Source: Arenibacter sp. F20364 (GTDB taxonomy: Bacteria; Bacteroidota; Bacteroidia; Flavobacteriales; Flavobacteriaceae). From it: 64,000 nt of DNA. The notes beneath the pieces are model-generated. The model was not told where the DNA came from and did not search any database. It saw nothing but the letters and a program-made list of their open reading frames with translations. The DNA lies in NCBI RefSeq assembly GCF_023015905.1, contig NZ_JALKBD010000014.1, forward strand, positions 62,001-126,000, written 5' to 3'. The translations under genes and the position numbers were made by a program. Positions 18,750 to 27,463 of the stretch are shown here, one piece after another. The stretch's first letter is position 1. Each line of letters starts with the position of its first letter.

Positions 18750-19340
18750 TTATGTAAAAATCAGGAGATTTATTAGAAAAAAATATATGGTGTCTGCCAT
18801 ATGAGGTTTTAATTCTGTTCTAATAGTTTGTAGGGTTTTCCACAGATGGTTTTTAACCGTTTTTTGAGTGATTCCCAAAAGATCGGCAATTTCTTCATTG
18901 CTTTTTCCCTGTTGTTTGGACATAATGAATATACTTCGCTTTTGAGTGGGAATATTATCAAGGATGTCGTTTACTATATCCTCATATTCGGCAAGAAGAA
19001 TGGTATTCTCGGTTTCCTCGTTTAAAAAACTAATGTTTTTCCAGTATTCCTTTTTTAAGGATTCTTGACAGGCAATACTCCTTAAATAGTTGTAGGTTGA
19101 ATTTTTTGCAATAGTAAAAAGAAAGGCATCAAAAGAATGTTTTTCATTAATGGTTTCTTTTTTTGTCCAAATCTTTATAAATACTTCTTGAAGAATTTCC
19201 TCGGAGGCATAATCCGACTTCGTTATTGAGTGTATGAAATAATACAACCTTTTTTCGTACAGTTCAAATATGGTCTTGAATGCCGCCCTATTTCCTTTTA
19301 TCAAGGAAGCTATCAATTGGTCTAAGGGTTGTCGTGACAT
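18750..19340 (-). CDS. ECF RNA polymerase sigma factor (FecI-like)
   Basis: A 196-residue sigma-70 family protein with region 2 (about 20-90: YEKRLYYFIHSITKSDYASEEILQEVFIKIW) and region 4 (about 125-175: IPTQKRSIFIMSKQQGKSNEEIADLLGITQKTVKNHL). This is the Bacteroidota group that partners with FecR proteins. It is first in the minus-strand unit sigma-FecR-SusC-SusD and probably transcribes that unit and perhaps other parts of the locus. The C-terminus has a short hydrophobic extension (IYFFLINLLIF), which is common in this group. Confidence 0.95.
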   Translation of the reverse strand: MSRQPLDQLIASLIKGNRAAFKTIFELYEKRLYYFIHSITKSDYASEEILQEVFIKIWTKKETINEKHSFDAFLFTIAKNSTYNYLRSIACQESLKKEYWKNISFLNEETENTILLAEYEDIVNDILDNIPTQKRSIFIMSKQQGKSNEEIADLLGITQKTVKNHLWKTLQTIRTELKPHMADTIYFFLINLLIFT

Positions 19341-19564
19341 TTAGAAAGCAATTAAATGATTTGAGTTTTATTTAGAAAATTAAGGTAAGTTATTTCTTGG
19401 AAAAAAATAACAACCTAAAGGTAACAGCCGAAAATAAGATGTAATTTCTTTCATTTCAACTAAAAATTGCACATTTAGCAATACTTTTTTTGCCATAATT
19501 TTATCTGTTTAAAAAAAGATGTATATTTAAAATCTCATTATACTTTTTGCTATTTACTTTTTTT

Positions 19565-20431
19565 ATGAAATTACACCTTCTTAATAGGGCCAGTTTACAG
19601 AACAGTTCCTTTACAGTTACTCAAAACAAGTATTCCCATTTTCTGAAAATTTGGCATTACCACCCAGAATTGGAATTGGTTTATATTGCCAAAAGTACGG
19701 GGACCCGTTTTATTGGTGACGGAATTGAGAAATTCTCGGAAGGAGATCTTGTGTTGATAGGTAAAAACCTGCCGCATATGTGGTTAAATGATGAAATTTA
19801 TTTCGAAGATGATACGGGCTTGATTTCTGAGGCAATTGCGATACACTTTAAGGAAGATTTTTTGGGGATGGAATTTCTAAATGCCATAGAGATGAAACCA
19901 ATATTGCAATTGATAAAAAGGGCAAGCCAAGGCATAAAATTTTCCAATATTGATGCTAAACTTATTGAAAAAATTAAGAAACTCCATAGCCACGAGCCTT
20001 TTGAAAAAACTATAAAACTCATAGAAATTTTGCACAAATTGGCAAATCATGAGGAGTATCAATTATTGTCAAGTCCGGGATTTTTAAATTCCTTCAATAA
20101 AACTGATAATAAAGGATTAGATGAAATTTATGAGTTTGTCTTTAAAAATTTCAATCAGCCAATTGGTTCCAAAGATGTGGCGGAAATTGCCAAAATGAAT
20201 CCCTCTGCATTTAGTAGATTTTTTAAACGTATTCATAGGAAGACATTTACCCGTTATTTAAATGAAATACGCATTGGGTACGCCTGTAAATTGTTGATCG
20301 AGAATAAGAACAACATTACTCCGGTATGTTATGAATCCGGATTTAACAATATTTCAAATTTTAACCGACACTTTAAGTCCATAACTGGGATGTCGCCCTC
20401 TGATTACATTAAACTTCATACTCAAAATTGA
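19565..20431 (+). CDS. AraC-family transcriptional regulator with cupin sensor
   Basis: About 288 residues from the ATG at 19565; an ATG 18 bp upstream is less likely. The N-terminal cupin has HYHPELELVYIAKSTGTRFIGDG and GDLVLIGKNLPHMW. The C-terminal HTH pair is IGSKDVAEIAKMNPSAFSRFFKRI and NNITPVCYESGFNNISNFNRHFKSITGMSP. It is divergent from the sigma factor (225 bp gap) and points at the L-fuconate dehydratase gene 101 bp downstream, so control of fucose oxidation genes is its likely job. The ligand may be L-fucose or a pathway intermediate; this is inference. Confidence 0.9.
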   Translation: MKLHLLNRASLQNSSFTVTQNKYSHFLKIWHYHPELELVYIAKSTGTRFIGDGIEKFSEGDLVLIGKNLPHMWLNDEIYFEDDTGLISEAIAIHFKEDFLGMEFLNAIEMKPILQLIKRASQGIKFSNIDAKLIEKIKKLHSHEPFEKTIKLIEILHKLANHEEYQLLSSPGFLNSFNKTDNKGLDEIYEFVFKNFNQPIGSKDVAEIAKMNPSAFSRFFKRIHRKTFTRYLNEIRIGYACKLLIENKNNITPVCYESGFNNISNFNRHFKSITGMSPSDYIKLHTQN

Positions 20432-20505
20432 TAAAAATGTTAATTTCGGTCAAAAAAGTATCGGAATTGGTCCTTCTAGTGGTGGGAATGGACCAGGTTT
20501 GGATT

Positions 20506-20513
20506 TAGATTTG
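20506..20513 (+). promoter_or_regulatory. Bacteroidota-type -7 box upstream of fuconate dehydratase
   Basis: TAGATTTG fits the Bacteroidota -7 consensus TAnnTTTG and lies 19 bp before the start codon of the dehydratase. I do not see a good -33 TTG element at the expected spacing, which would fit an activator-dependent promoter. TGGTCC and GGACCA, spaced 16 bp, flank the missing -33 region (about 20468-20495). Confidence 0.5.
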
Positions 20514-20532
20514 TTCAATTAATATTATACAA

Positions 20533-21855
20533 ATGAACAGTAAAATTATAATTACGGATGTTTTGGTGAAAGACGTCCGTTTTCCTACGAGCAAATCTTT
20601 GGATGGATCGGATGCCATGAATCCAGATCCTGACTATTCCGCGGCTTACGTTATTTTAAAAACCAACCATCCGGATAAATTGGAGGGGCATGGTTTAACC
20701 TTTACCATCGGTAGGGGGAATGAGTTATGTGCGGCTGCCATCGATTCATTGGCGCCCTTGGTGAAAGGAAAATCTTTAGGGAGTTTTACCGCAAATATGG
20801 GTGCATTTTGGAAAATGATCACCGGCGACAGTCAATTGCGATGGTTGGGGCCTGAAAAAGGTGTGATTCATTTGGCTACAGGTGCCGTGGTCAACGCCGT
20901 TTGGGATCTTTACGCCAAAGTAGAAAAGAAGCCACTATGGAAATTATTGGCGGACATGACTCCGGAAGAATTGGTATCATGTATAGATTTTACCTACATT
21001 ACAGATGCCGTTACACCGAAGGAGGCATTGGAATTGCTTAAGGCTAAAGAGTCCGGTAAACAGGAACGTATAGATAAACTCCTGCAGGATGGGTATCCTG
21101 CATATACTACTTCTGCCGGTTGGTTGGGGTATCCTGATGATAAAATGAGGAGGTTGTGCAAGGAGGCGAAAGCTTCTGGCTTTAAGCATATGAAAATAAA
21201 GGTGGGGTCAGATTTAAAGGATGATATGCGCAGGGCCGCAATAATCCGTGAAGAGATCGGTACCGATTTAAAACTTATGATGGATGCCAATCAGAAATGG
21301 GATGTGGACGAGGCCATTGCGAATATGGCCGAGCTCAAGAAGTTCGATCCTTGGTGGATTGAGGAGCCTACCAGTCCGGATGATATTTTGGGCCATGCAA
21401 AAATAGCAAAGGCTGTACATCCTATTAAAGTGGCCACAGGAGAACACTGTCAGAATAGGGTTGTATTTAAGCAATTAATGCAGGCCGATGCCATTGGGAT
21501 CTGTCAGATAGATAGTTGCAGGGTAGGAGGGGTCAATGAAATTTTGGCAATCCTGTTAATGGCCGCAAAATTCAATATTCCTGTTTGTCCACATGCAGGA
21601 GGGGTTGGACTTTGCGAATACGTACAGCATCTTTCCATGATCGATTATATAGCGATAAGCGGTTCTTTGGAGAATCGTATCATTGAATATGTAGATCATT
21701 TACACGAACATTTTTATGACCCGGTGGTTATAAAAAACGGGGCCTATATGCCACCGTCCATGGCGGGTTATAGTATTACCATGAAAGAGCAATCTTTGGA
21801 GGACTATAGTTTCCCTGATGGTGTAATTTGGAAAGAAGAAGTAACGGCCAAATAA
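20533..21855 (+). CDS. fucD: L-fuconate dehydratase (enolase superfamily)
   Basis: A 440-residue enolase-superfamily protein that removes water from L-fuconate to give 2-keto-3-deoxy-L-fuconate. Its start (MNSKIIITDVLVKDVRFPTS) and the insert AMNPDPDYSAAYVIL are typical of fuconate dehydratases. Active-site elements are KIKVG (Lys221, Lys223), metal ligands Asp251 (MMDANQKW), Glu277/278 (WWIEEP) and Glu304 (TGEHCQ), and the acid/base His354 (CPHAGG). The length matches the family. It is followed by the dehydrogenase for its product, 48 bp downstream, and preceded by an AraC regulator. This is a key marker for the non-phosphorylating fucose pathway. Confidence 0.93.
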   Translation: MNSKIIITDVLVKDVRFPTSKSLDGSDAMNPDPDYSAAYVILKTNHPDKLEGHGLTFTIGRGNELCAAAIDSLAPLVKGKSLGSFTANMGAFWKMITGDSQLRWLGPEKGVIHLATGAVVNAVWDLYAKVEKKPLWKLLADMTPEELVSCIDFTYITDAVTPKEALELLKAKESGKQERIDKLLQDGYPAYTTSAGWLGYPDDKMRRLCKEAKASGFKHMKIKVGSDLKDDMRRAAIIREEIGTDLKLMMDANQKWDVDEAIANMAELKKFDPWWIEEPTSPDDILGHAKIAKAVHPIKVATGEHCQNRVVFKQLMQADAIGICQIDSCRVGGVNEILAILLMAAKFNIPVCPHAGGVGLCEYVQHLSMIDYIAISGSLENRIIEYVDHLHEHFYDPVVIKNGAYMPPSMAGYSITMKEQSLEDYSFPDGVIWKEEVTAK

Positions 21856-21903
21856 CGGCAATCAAATTAAATTGTAAATAAGATAAATAATCTAAAGAAT
21901 AAT

Positions 21904-22680
21904 ATGTCACTTTTTAGTTTAGAAAACAAAACCGCGGTCGTAACCGGTGGCGCCAGTGGTATAGGTGAAGCTATTTCCAAAGCTTTTGCCGGCCAAGGGG
22001 CCGATGTACACATTTTGGAATTTAATGCGGAAAATGGAGAACGGGTTGTTGGGGAAATAGAAGCAAAGGGCGGAAAGGCTACTTTTCACGCTTGTGATGT
22101 ATCCAACAATGCCCAAGTCGCTGAAATAATTGCCGCTATTAGTGCCAATAAGTATATAAATATTTTGGTGAACAATGCCGGGATAGCCCATGTGGGCAAC
22201 TTGGAAGGTACTGCCGTAGAGGATATGGATCGCATTTATAATGTAAACATCAAAGGGGTGTATAATTGTATGCACGCGGTTGTCTCGAAGATGAAGGAGA
22301 AGGGTGGAGTTATATTAAATATGGCCTCTATTGCATCCTCTGTCGGTATTGTTGATCGATTTGCTTATTCCATGTCCAAAGGAGCCGTACTGACTATGAC
22401 TTATTCGGTAGCAAGGGATTATTTGGAACAGGGTATTCGCTGCAATAGCATTTCCCCAGCACGGATTCATACGCCATTTGTAGACGGATTTATTAAGAAA
22501 AATTACCCAGGGAAAGAAGCGGAAATGTTCGAAAAGCTTTCCAAATCCCAGCCTATCGGCAGGATGGGAAAACCAGAAGAGGTGGCCAATTTGGCGGTTT
22601 ATCTCTGCTCGGATGAGGCTTCCTTTATAACCGGTACCGATTTCCCCATAGACGGCGGTTATATAAAATTGAACGGATAG
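21904..22680 (+). CDS. SDR oxidoreductase, probable 2-keto-3-deoxy-L-fuconate dehydrogenase
   Basis: A 258-residue classical short-chain dehydrogenase: cofactor motif TGGASGIG (14-21), NNAG (90-93), catalytic Ser142 and YSMSK (Tyr155, Lys159). An acidic residue after beta2 (LEF, Glu39) favours NAD+. Sitting directly after L-fuconate dehydratase, it most likely oxidises 2-keto-3-deoxy-L-fuconate to 2,4-diketo-3-deoxy-L-fuconate, the substrate of the FAH-type hydrolase at 29.2 kb. Assignment to this step rather than to fucose oxidation rests on neighbourhood and on the presence of a second SDR at 41.4 kb. A perfect terminator hairpin follows. Confidence 0.85.
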   Translation: MSLFSLENKTAVVTGGASGIGEAISKAFAGQGADVHILEFNAENGERVVGEIEAKGGKATFHACDVSNNAQVAEIIAAISANKYINILVNNAGIAHVGNLEGTAVEDMDRIYNVNIKGVYNCMHAVVSKMKEKGGVILNMASIASSVGIVDRFAYSMSKGAVLTMTYSVARDYLEQGIRCNSISPARIHTPFVDGFIKKNYPGKEAEMFEKLSKSQPIGRMGKPEEVANLAVYLCSDEASFITGTDFPIDGGYIKLNG

Positions 22681-22714
22681 GTTTAAACTGAAAATCTGCT
22701 TATAGGCTGATTTG

Positions 22715-22757
22715 AAAATGGAGCTGGATATCAATTTTGATGTTCCAGCTCCATTTT
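22715..22757 (+). terminator. Strong rho-independent terminator
   Basis: AAAATGGAGCTGGA (22715-22728) pairs without mismatch with TCCAGCTCCATTTT (22744-22757) around a 15-nt loop, 35 bp after the SDR stop. It separates the dehydratase-SDR unit from the long glycosidase unit. A second short hairpin (TGCTCC/GGAGCA, 22772-22789) follows before the GH29 start and may belong to the next leader. Confidence 0.9.
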
Positions 22758-22821
22758 AAGAAACTAGAATCTGCTCCCCTCGCGGAGCAAATAGGAATTT
22801 TACATAAAACAAGTACTATTA

Positions 22822-25065
22822 ATGATTAAATTATTTCAATACCTAGCTCTGATAGCTCTTTTGACCGCCTGTTCCCAAAAATCGGAGCCTAATGCCTTGG
22901 TACTGCCCGTCTCCAATACCATTAAAGTACAGGAGAGCGATAGTAAGGATACTATTTTGCTTAAGGCGGCCCATGTAGTGCCAACTTCCAATCAGTTTGA
23001 TGCTTTGCAGAACGAGTTTATAGCTTTTATTCATTTTGGACCCAATACGTTTACCCGAATGGAGTGGGGAAATGGGATGGAGGATCCCAAAATATTCGAC
23101 CTGCAGAATTTGGATACGGATCAGTGGTGCAAGGCTATGAAGGATGCCGGGATGAAGATGGTAATTTTTACCGCCAAGCATCACGATGGTTTTGTGCTGT
23201 GGCAGAGCCGCTATACCAAGCACGGTGTAATGTCTTCCCCATTTAAGGATGGAAAGGGGGATGTCCTGAAGGAATTATCCGAGTCCTGTAAAAAATATGG
23301 GCTAAAATTAGGGGTGTACCTATCTCCGGCAGATTTGTTCCAAATAGAGAACAAGGAAGGGCTTTATGGCAATTTAAGTGAGTATACAGAAAGAACCATC
23401 CCAAGACAGGTAGAAGGAAGGCCTTTTGAGAACAAGACCAAATTCACTTTTGAAGTGGACGACTACAATGAGTATTTTCTAAATCAACTCTTTGAATTGC
23501 TTACGGAATACGGGCCTATACATGAGGTTTGGTTTGATGGTGCACACCCAAAAAGAAAAGGGGGGCAGACCTACAACTATTTGGCATGGAAAGAATTGAT
23601 TAGGGCTTTGGCGCCTAAAGCGGTCATTTTTGGAAAAGAGGATATTCGTTGGTGTGGTAATGAAGCAGGGAAGACCAGGGATACGGAATGGAATGTAATC
23701 CCCTATCAAGAAGATCCCGATCAGATGAACAGCTTTGCAGATTTAACCGAGGAATCCTTGGGTAGCAGGGAGGACCTATATAAGGGGAAATATCTTCATT
23801 ATCAACAGGCAGAGACCAATACCTCCATTCGGGAAGGTTGGTTCTATAGGGATGACACGGATCAGAAAGTACGAAGTACGGACGATGTGTTCGATATGTA
23901 TGAAAGATCCGTTGGTGGAAACTCCACCTTCCTATTAAACATTCCGCCCAATAGGGAGGGTAATTTTTCTCCCCGGGATGTCTCCGTATTGGAAGAAGTG
24001 GGTGAAAGGATCAAAGAAACCTACGGAGAAAACTTGTTGTCCGGGGCCAATGGACCTCAAGGGGTTTTGGATGACGACCCGTCAAGTTTCGAGTTATTGG
24101 GTGGGGGAGCCCAAGAGATGGTTGTTGAAACCAATGCTCCGATCACTGTCAACAGATTGGCTATTCAGGAAGCTATAGATACCCATAGTGAGAGGGTAGA
24201 GAAACATGCCGTGGATGCTTGGGTGGACAATACCTGGAAAGAAATTGCTACAGCTACCAATATTGGGTATAAAAGAATTTTACGATTCCCAGAAATTACT
24301 ACCCAAAAATTGCGAATTAGAATTTTGGAGTCCCGTTTTTATCCTGCCATTGCAAACGTTTCGGCCTATTATTATAAGGCAAGACCTCCCCAACTCAGTA
24401 TTGAAAGATCGGTTGAGGGATCCGTAGCCATATCCCCCAAAAAAGACACCTTTGGTTGGAAACCCCATGGGGAAGATATTGCGGGAAACATAAATTCCGG
24501 ATACAACATTAGATACACTACGGATGGAAGCGAACCTACTGTAGCTTCGGAAATTTATACTGGGCCTTTTAAAATACCTTCAGGAGAGATTCAGGCGGTA
24601 GCTGAGGTAAATGGAAAACTGGGGAGTGTTGCTTCGCAGCTTTTCGGAATTGTAAAAAAGGATTGGAAGTCAGTCGGAGAAGATAGTTTTGAGGGGGAAA
24701 ATGTTGCCCAAAATGCCTTTGATGGTGATTCCAATACCTATTGGAGCTCTAGTGATAAAGCTGGAAAACACTTTATCAATATAGATCTTGGTAAGGAATA
24801 TTCCATAACCGGCTTTACCTACACCCCTCAAGTTCTTTCCGCTGACGGGATGATAGAAAAGGGTACAGTCAGGATGAGTACCGATGGAAAAACTTGGAAA
24901 AGTGTTGAGGATTTCCAGTTCGGAAACTTGATAAATGACCCAACTACCAGAACCCATATGTTCCAGTCCAAGATCAATGCCAGATATATCGGGATTGAAT
25001 CCAAAGTAATTGCCGGAAATGGCAAAACTGCTGCCATTGCGGAATTGGATTTTTTATTGGATTAA
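22822..25065 (+). CDS. GH29 alpha-L-fucosidase lipoprotein with C-terminal F5/8-type domain
   Basis: A 747-residue lipoprotein (lipobox LLTAC, Cys17). The GH29 catalytic domain spans about 55-410, with FIHFGPNT (69-76), TAKHHDGF (117-124) and the nucleophile Asp239 in VWFDGAHP. The layout is closer to GH29 subfamily B, which prefers branched alpha-1,3/1,4 fucose. A beta-sandwich follows, then a chitobiase-C-like segment (IRYTTDGSEPTVASEIYTGP) and a terminal F5/8-type-C / CBM32-like domain (NAFDGDSNTYWSS to the end). It probably trims fucose at the cell surface. It is the first gene after a strong terminator and leads a long plus-strand unit; the GH141 gene follows in 31 bp. Confidence 0.93.
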   Translation: MIKLFQYLALIALLTACSQKSEPNALVLPVSNTIKVQESDSKDTILLKAAHVVPTSNQFDALQNEFIAFIHFGPNTFTRMEWGNGMEDPKIFDLQNLDTDQWCKAMKDAGMKMVIFTAKHHDGFVLWQSRYTKHGVMSSPFKDGKGDVLKELSESCKKYGLKLGVYLSPADLFQIENKEGLYGNLSEYTERTIPRQVEGRPFENKTKFTFEVDDYNEYFLNQLFELLTEYGPIHEVWFDGAHPKRKGGQTYNYLAWKELIRALAPKAVIFGKEDIRWCGNEAGKTRDTEWNVIPYQEDPDQMNSFADLTEESLGSREDLYKGKYLHYQQAETNTSIREGWFYRDDTDQKVRSTDDVFDMYERSVGGNSTFLLNIPPNREGNFSPRDVSVLEEVGERIKETYGENLLSGANGPQGVLDDDPSSFELLGGGAQEMVVETNAPITVNRLAIQEAIDTHSERVEKHAVDAWVDNTWKEIATATNIGYKRILRFPEITTQKLRIRILESRFYPAIANVSAYYYKARPPQLSIERSVEGSVAISPKKDTFGWKPHGEDIAGNINSGYNIRYTTDGSEPTVASEIYTGPFKIPSGEIQAVAEVNGKLGSVASQLFGIVKKDWKSVGEDSFEGENVAQNAFDGDSNTYWSSSDKAGKHFINIDLGKEYSITGFTYTPQVLSADGMIEKGTVRMSTDGKTWKSVEDFQFGNLINDPTTRTHMFQSKINARYIGIESKVIAGNGKTAAIAELDFLLD

Positions 25066-25096
25066 TAGTATGATTACCATTTCATTTTAAAACTTA

Positions 25097-27448
25097 ATGA
25101 ACCAAAAAGCACTGTATTATTTTGTAATTGCCCTGTCCTTAATTGGTTGCGCACCAACCGTTTCTGATGTTTACATTGCTGCCAATAAAGAGGAATTTAG
25201 TAATGGGGAGTTAGTTTATTCTTCTATTGGAGAAGGAATAAATGCCGTGGCCCAGCTCAGAAAAGAGGGAATTAAAAATACCTTGACCCTACATATAATG
25301 AAGGGAGAACATAGAATAAACACTCCCATAAGGATAACACCAGAACTTGGTCCTTTGAGTCTTGAAGGAGAAGGCACTGATAAATCGGTAATCAAAGGAT
25401 CCAAAGTGCTCAACCCTAAATGGGAAAAGTACAATGACCATATTTGGGTGGCACAATTGCAAAAGGAGGATAATTTTGACCAGCTTTTTATTGACGGAAA
25501 TAAACAAATATTGGCGCGTTATCCCAATTATGACGAAAACGGAGGGCACTGGCAAGGTCATGCCGCAGATGCTATTGCTCTGGAAAGGGTGGAAACTTGG
25601 TCCAACCCCAAAGGCGCCATAGTGCATGCCATGCACAGCGGAGAATGGGGTGGATTTCACTACTTTGCTACTGGTGTTGATGAAAATGGGGAACTTATAT
25701 TGTCCGGGGGATATCAGAATAATCGTCCTTCAAAGATGCACGCCAAGTACCGTATGGTAGAAAATGTATTCGAAGAATTGGATGCGGCAGGGGAGTGGTA
25801 CTTGGACAAGGACTATAAATTATATTATTGGCCTACCCTGGGAACGGATATTACCAATGTCTTGGTAGAAGGGGTTCAACAAAAACATTTGTTAGAAGTT
25901 GTTGGCTCCGAGGAAGACCCTGTTCGGGATATTAATATAAGTGGAATTAGGTTTGAACATGCCAAGCGTACTTTTATCGAGGATTATGAACCCTTGCTGC
26001 GAAGCGATTGGACCATATATAGGGGGGCAGCCCTTTTTATGGAAGGCGCACAAAAAGTAAATATCCAAAATTGTGAATTTACCAATTTGGGCGGCAACGC
26101 CATATTGGTAAGTAACTTTAACAGGGAGGTGCGCATTGTGGATAACCATATTCACGAATGTGGCGCTTCTGGGATCAGTTTTGTAGGTAGTCCCGAAGCG
26201 GTAAGGTCGCCTTCGTTTCAATATGATGAATTTATTCCTTTGGTGGAACTGGATACTGTTCTAGGTCCTAAATCCAACAAATATCCCAGTAATTCGGTGG
26301 CGGAGAACAATCTGATCTATCGCATAGGGAGGGTGGAAAAGCAAACGGCCGGAGTACAAATTGCCATGGCCATGGATATTACAGTAAGTCACAATAGTAT
26401 ATATGATGTTCCAAGGGCCGGGATTAATATTGGTGATGGTACTTGGGGCGGACATATTATTGAATACAATGATGTTTTTAATACCGTCCTGGAATCTGGG
26501 GATCACGGCGCATTTAATTCTTGGGGGAGGGACCGATTTTGGCATCCAAACCGCGAAACTTTGAATGAAATGGTAGCCGCCAACCCGGAGATGCCCAAAT
26601 GGGATGCCATTCATACCACGGTAATAAGAAATAATAGGTTTCGTTGCGATCATGGATGGGATATAGATCTAGACGATGGTTCGTCCAATTACCACATTTA
26701 TAACAATCTGTGTTTAAATGGTGGTATTAAATTACGCGAAGGCTTCTATCGCACTGTGGAAAACAACATCATGATAAATAACGGTTTCCATCCACATGTA
26801 TGGTTCAAGAACAGTGGAGATGTTTTTAAACACAATATTGTTTTTACGGAGCACAAGGACATAAGATTGCAGGAATGGGGTAAGGAAGTGGATTATAACC
26901 TTTTTCCTGATGCCGAAACTTTGCTGCAAACCCAAAATAAGGGTGTGGATGAAAACAGCATTTTCGGTGATGCATTATTTGTGGATGCCAAATTGGGGAA
27001 CTATACGGTAAAAGAAGAATCAGCTGCTCATAAAGTTGGGTTTAAAAACTTTGATATGGATAGTTTTGGGGTTACCAATAGTGGGCTAAAGTCTTTGGCC
27101 AAATCCCCTACTATTCCCACAATGTTTTTTGGCAATAACAATGAAAAGGATGTGGAGTTCGATTGGCTGGGCTCAAAAATTAAAAGTATTGCTACTATGG
27201 CCGAAAGGTCGGCTTCAGGTTTAAACAAGACTGCAGGTGTCTTGCTGCTTTCAATAGAGCCACAGACCGTTATAGGAAATTCTCCCCTTCAGGTAGGGGA
27301 TGTTATTATATCCGCCGAAGGCGATGAAATAAATACAGTGGCAGATTTAATGAAATCTTATCAAAATAATAATTGGAAAGGGAAATTGAATCTAACTATA
27401 TTTAGAAATCAAAAAGAAAAGGAAGTATCATTCACAACTAAAAAATAA
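25097..27448 (+). CDS. GH141-like right-handed beta-helix glycosidase with C-terminal PDZ domain
   Basis: A 783-residue lipoprotein (LIGC, Cys18). Most of it is a right-handed parallel beta-helix with repeated N-rich rungs (VNIQNCEFTNLGGNAILVSN, VRIVDNHIHECGASGISF, HIIEYNDVFNTVLESGDHGAFNSWGRDRFW). This is the pattern of GH141, whose characterised members include an alpha-L-fucosidase and a xylanase. Residues about 703-783 form a PDZ-like domain (AGVLLLSIEP, SPLQVGDVIISAEGDEINTVADL), unusual for a glycosidase. It lies between a GH29 fucosidase and a sulfatase, so a fucose-releasing role is likely. Family assignment is by motif only. Confidence 0.8.
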   Translation: MNQKALYYFVIALSLIGCAPTVSDVYIAANKEEFSNGELVYSSIGEGINAVAQLRKEGIKNTLTLHIMKGEHRINTPIRITPELGPLSLEGEGTDKSVIKGSKVLNPKWEKYNDHIWVAQLQKEDNFDQLFIDGNKQILARYPNYDENGGHWQGHAADAIALERVETWSNPKGAIVHAMHSGEWGGFHYFATGVDENGELILSGGYQNNRPSKMHAKYRMVENVFEELDAAGEWYLDKDYKLYYWPTLGTDITNVLVEGVQQKHLLEVVGSEEDPVRDINISGIRFEHAKRTFIEDYEPLLRSDWTIYRGAALFMEGAQKVNIQNCEFTNLGGNAILVSNFNREVRIVDNHIHECGASGISFVGSPEAVRSPSFQYDEFIPLVELDTVLGPKSNKYPSNSVAENNLIYRIGRVEKQTAGVQIAMAMDITVSHNSIYDVPRAGINIGDGTWGGHIIEYNDVFNTVLESGDHGAFNSWGRDRFWHPNRETLNEMVAANPEMPKWDAIHTTVIRNNRFRCDHGWDIDLDDGSSNYHIYNNLCLNGGIKLREGFYRTVENNIMINNGFHPHVWFKNSGDVFKHNIVFTEHKDIRLQEWGKEVDYNLFPDAETLLQTQNKGVDENSIFGDALFVDAKLGNYTVKEESAAHKVGFKNFDMDSFGVTNSGLKSLAKSPTIPTMFFGNNNEKDVEFDWLGSKIKSIATMAERSASGLNKTAGVLLLSIEPQTVIGNSPLQVGDVIISAEGDEINTVADLMKSYQNNNWKGKLNLTIFRNQKEKEVSFTTKK

Positions 27449-27463
27449 TAAAGGAACAGAATT

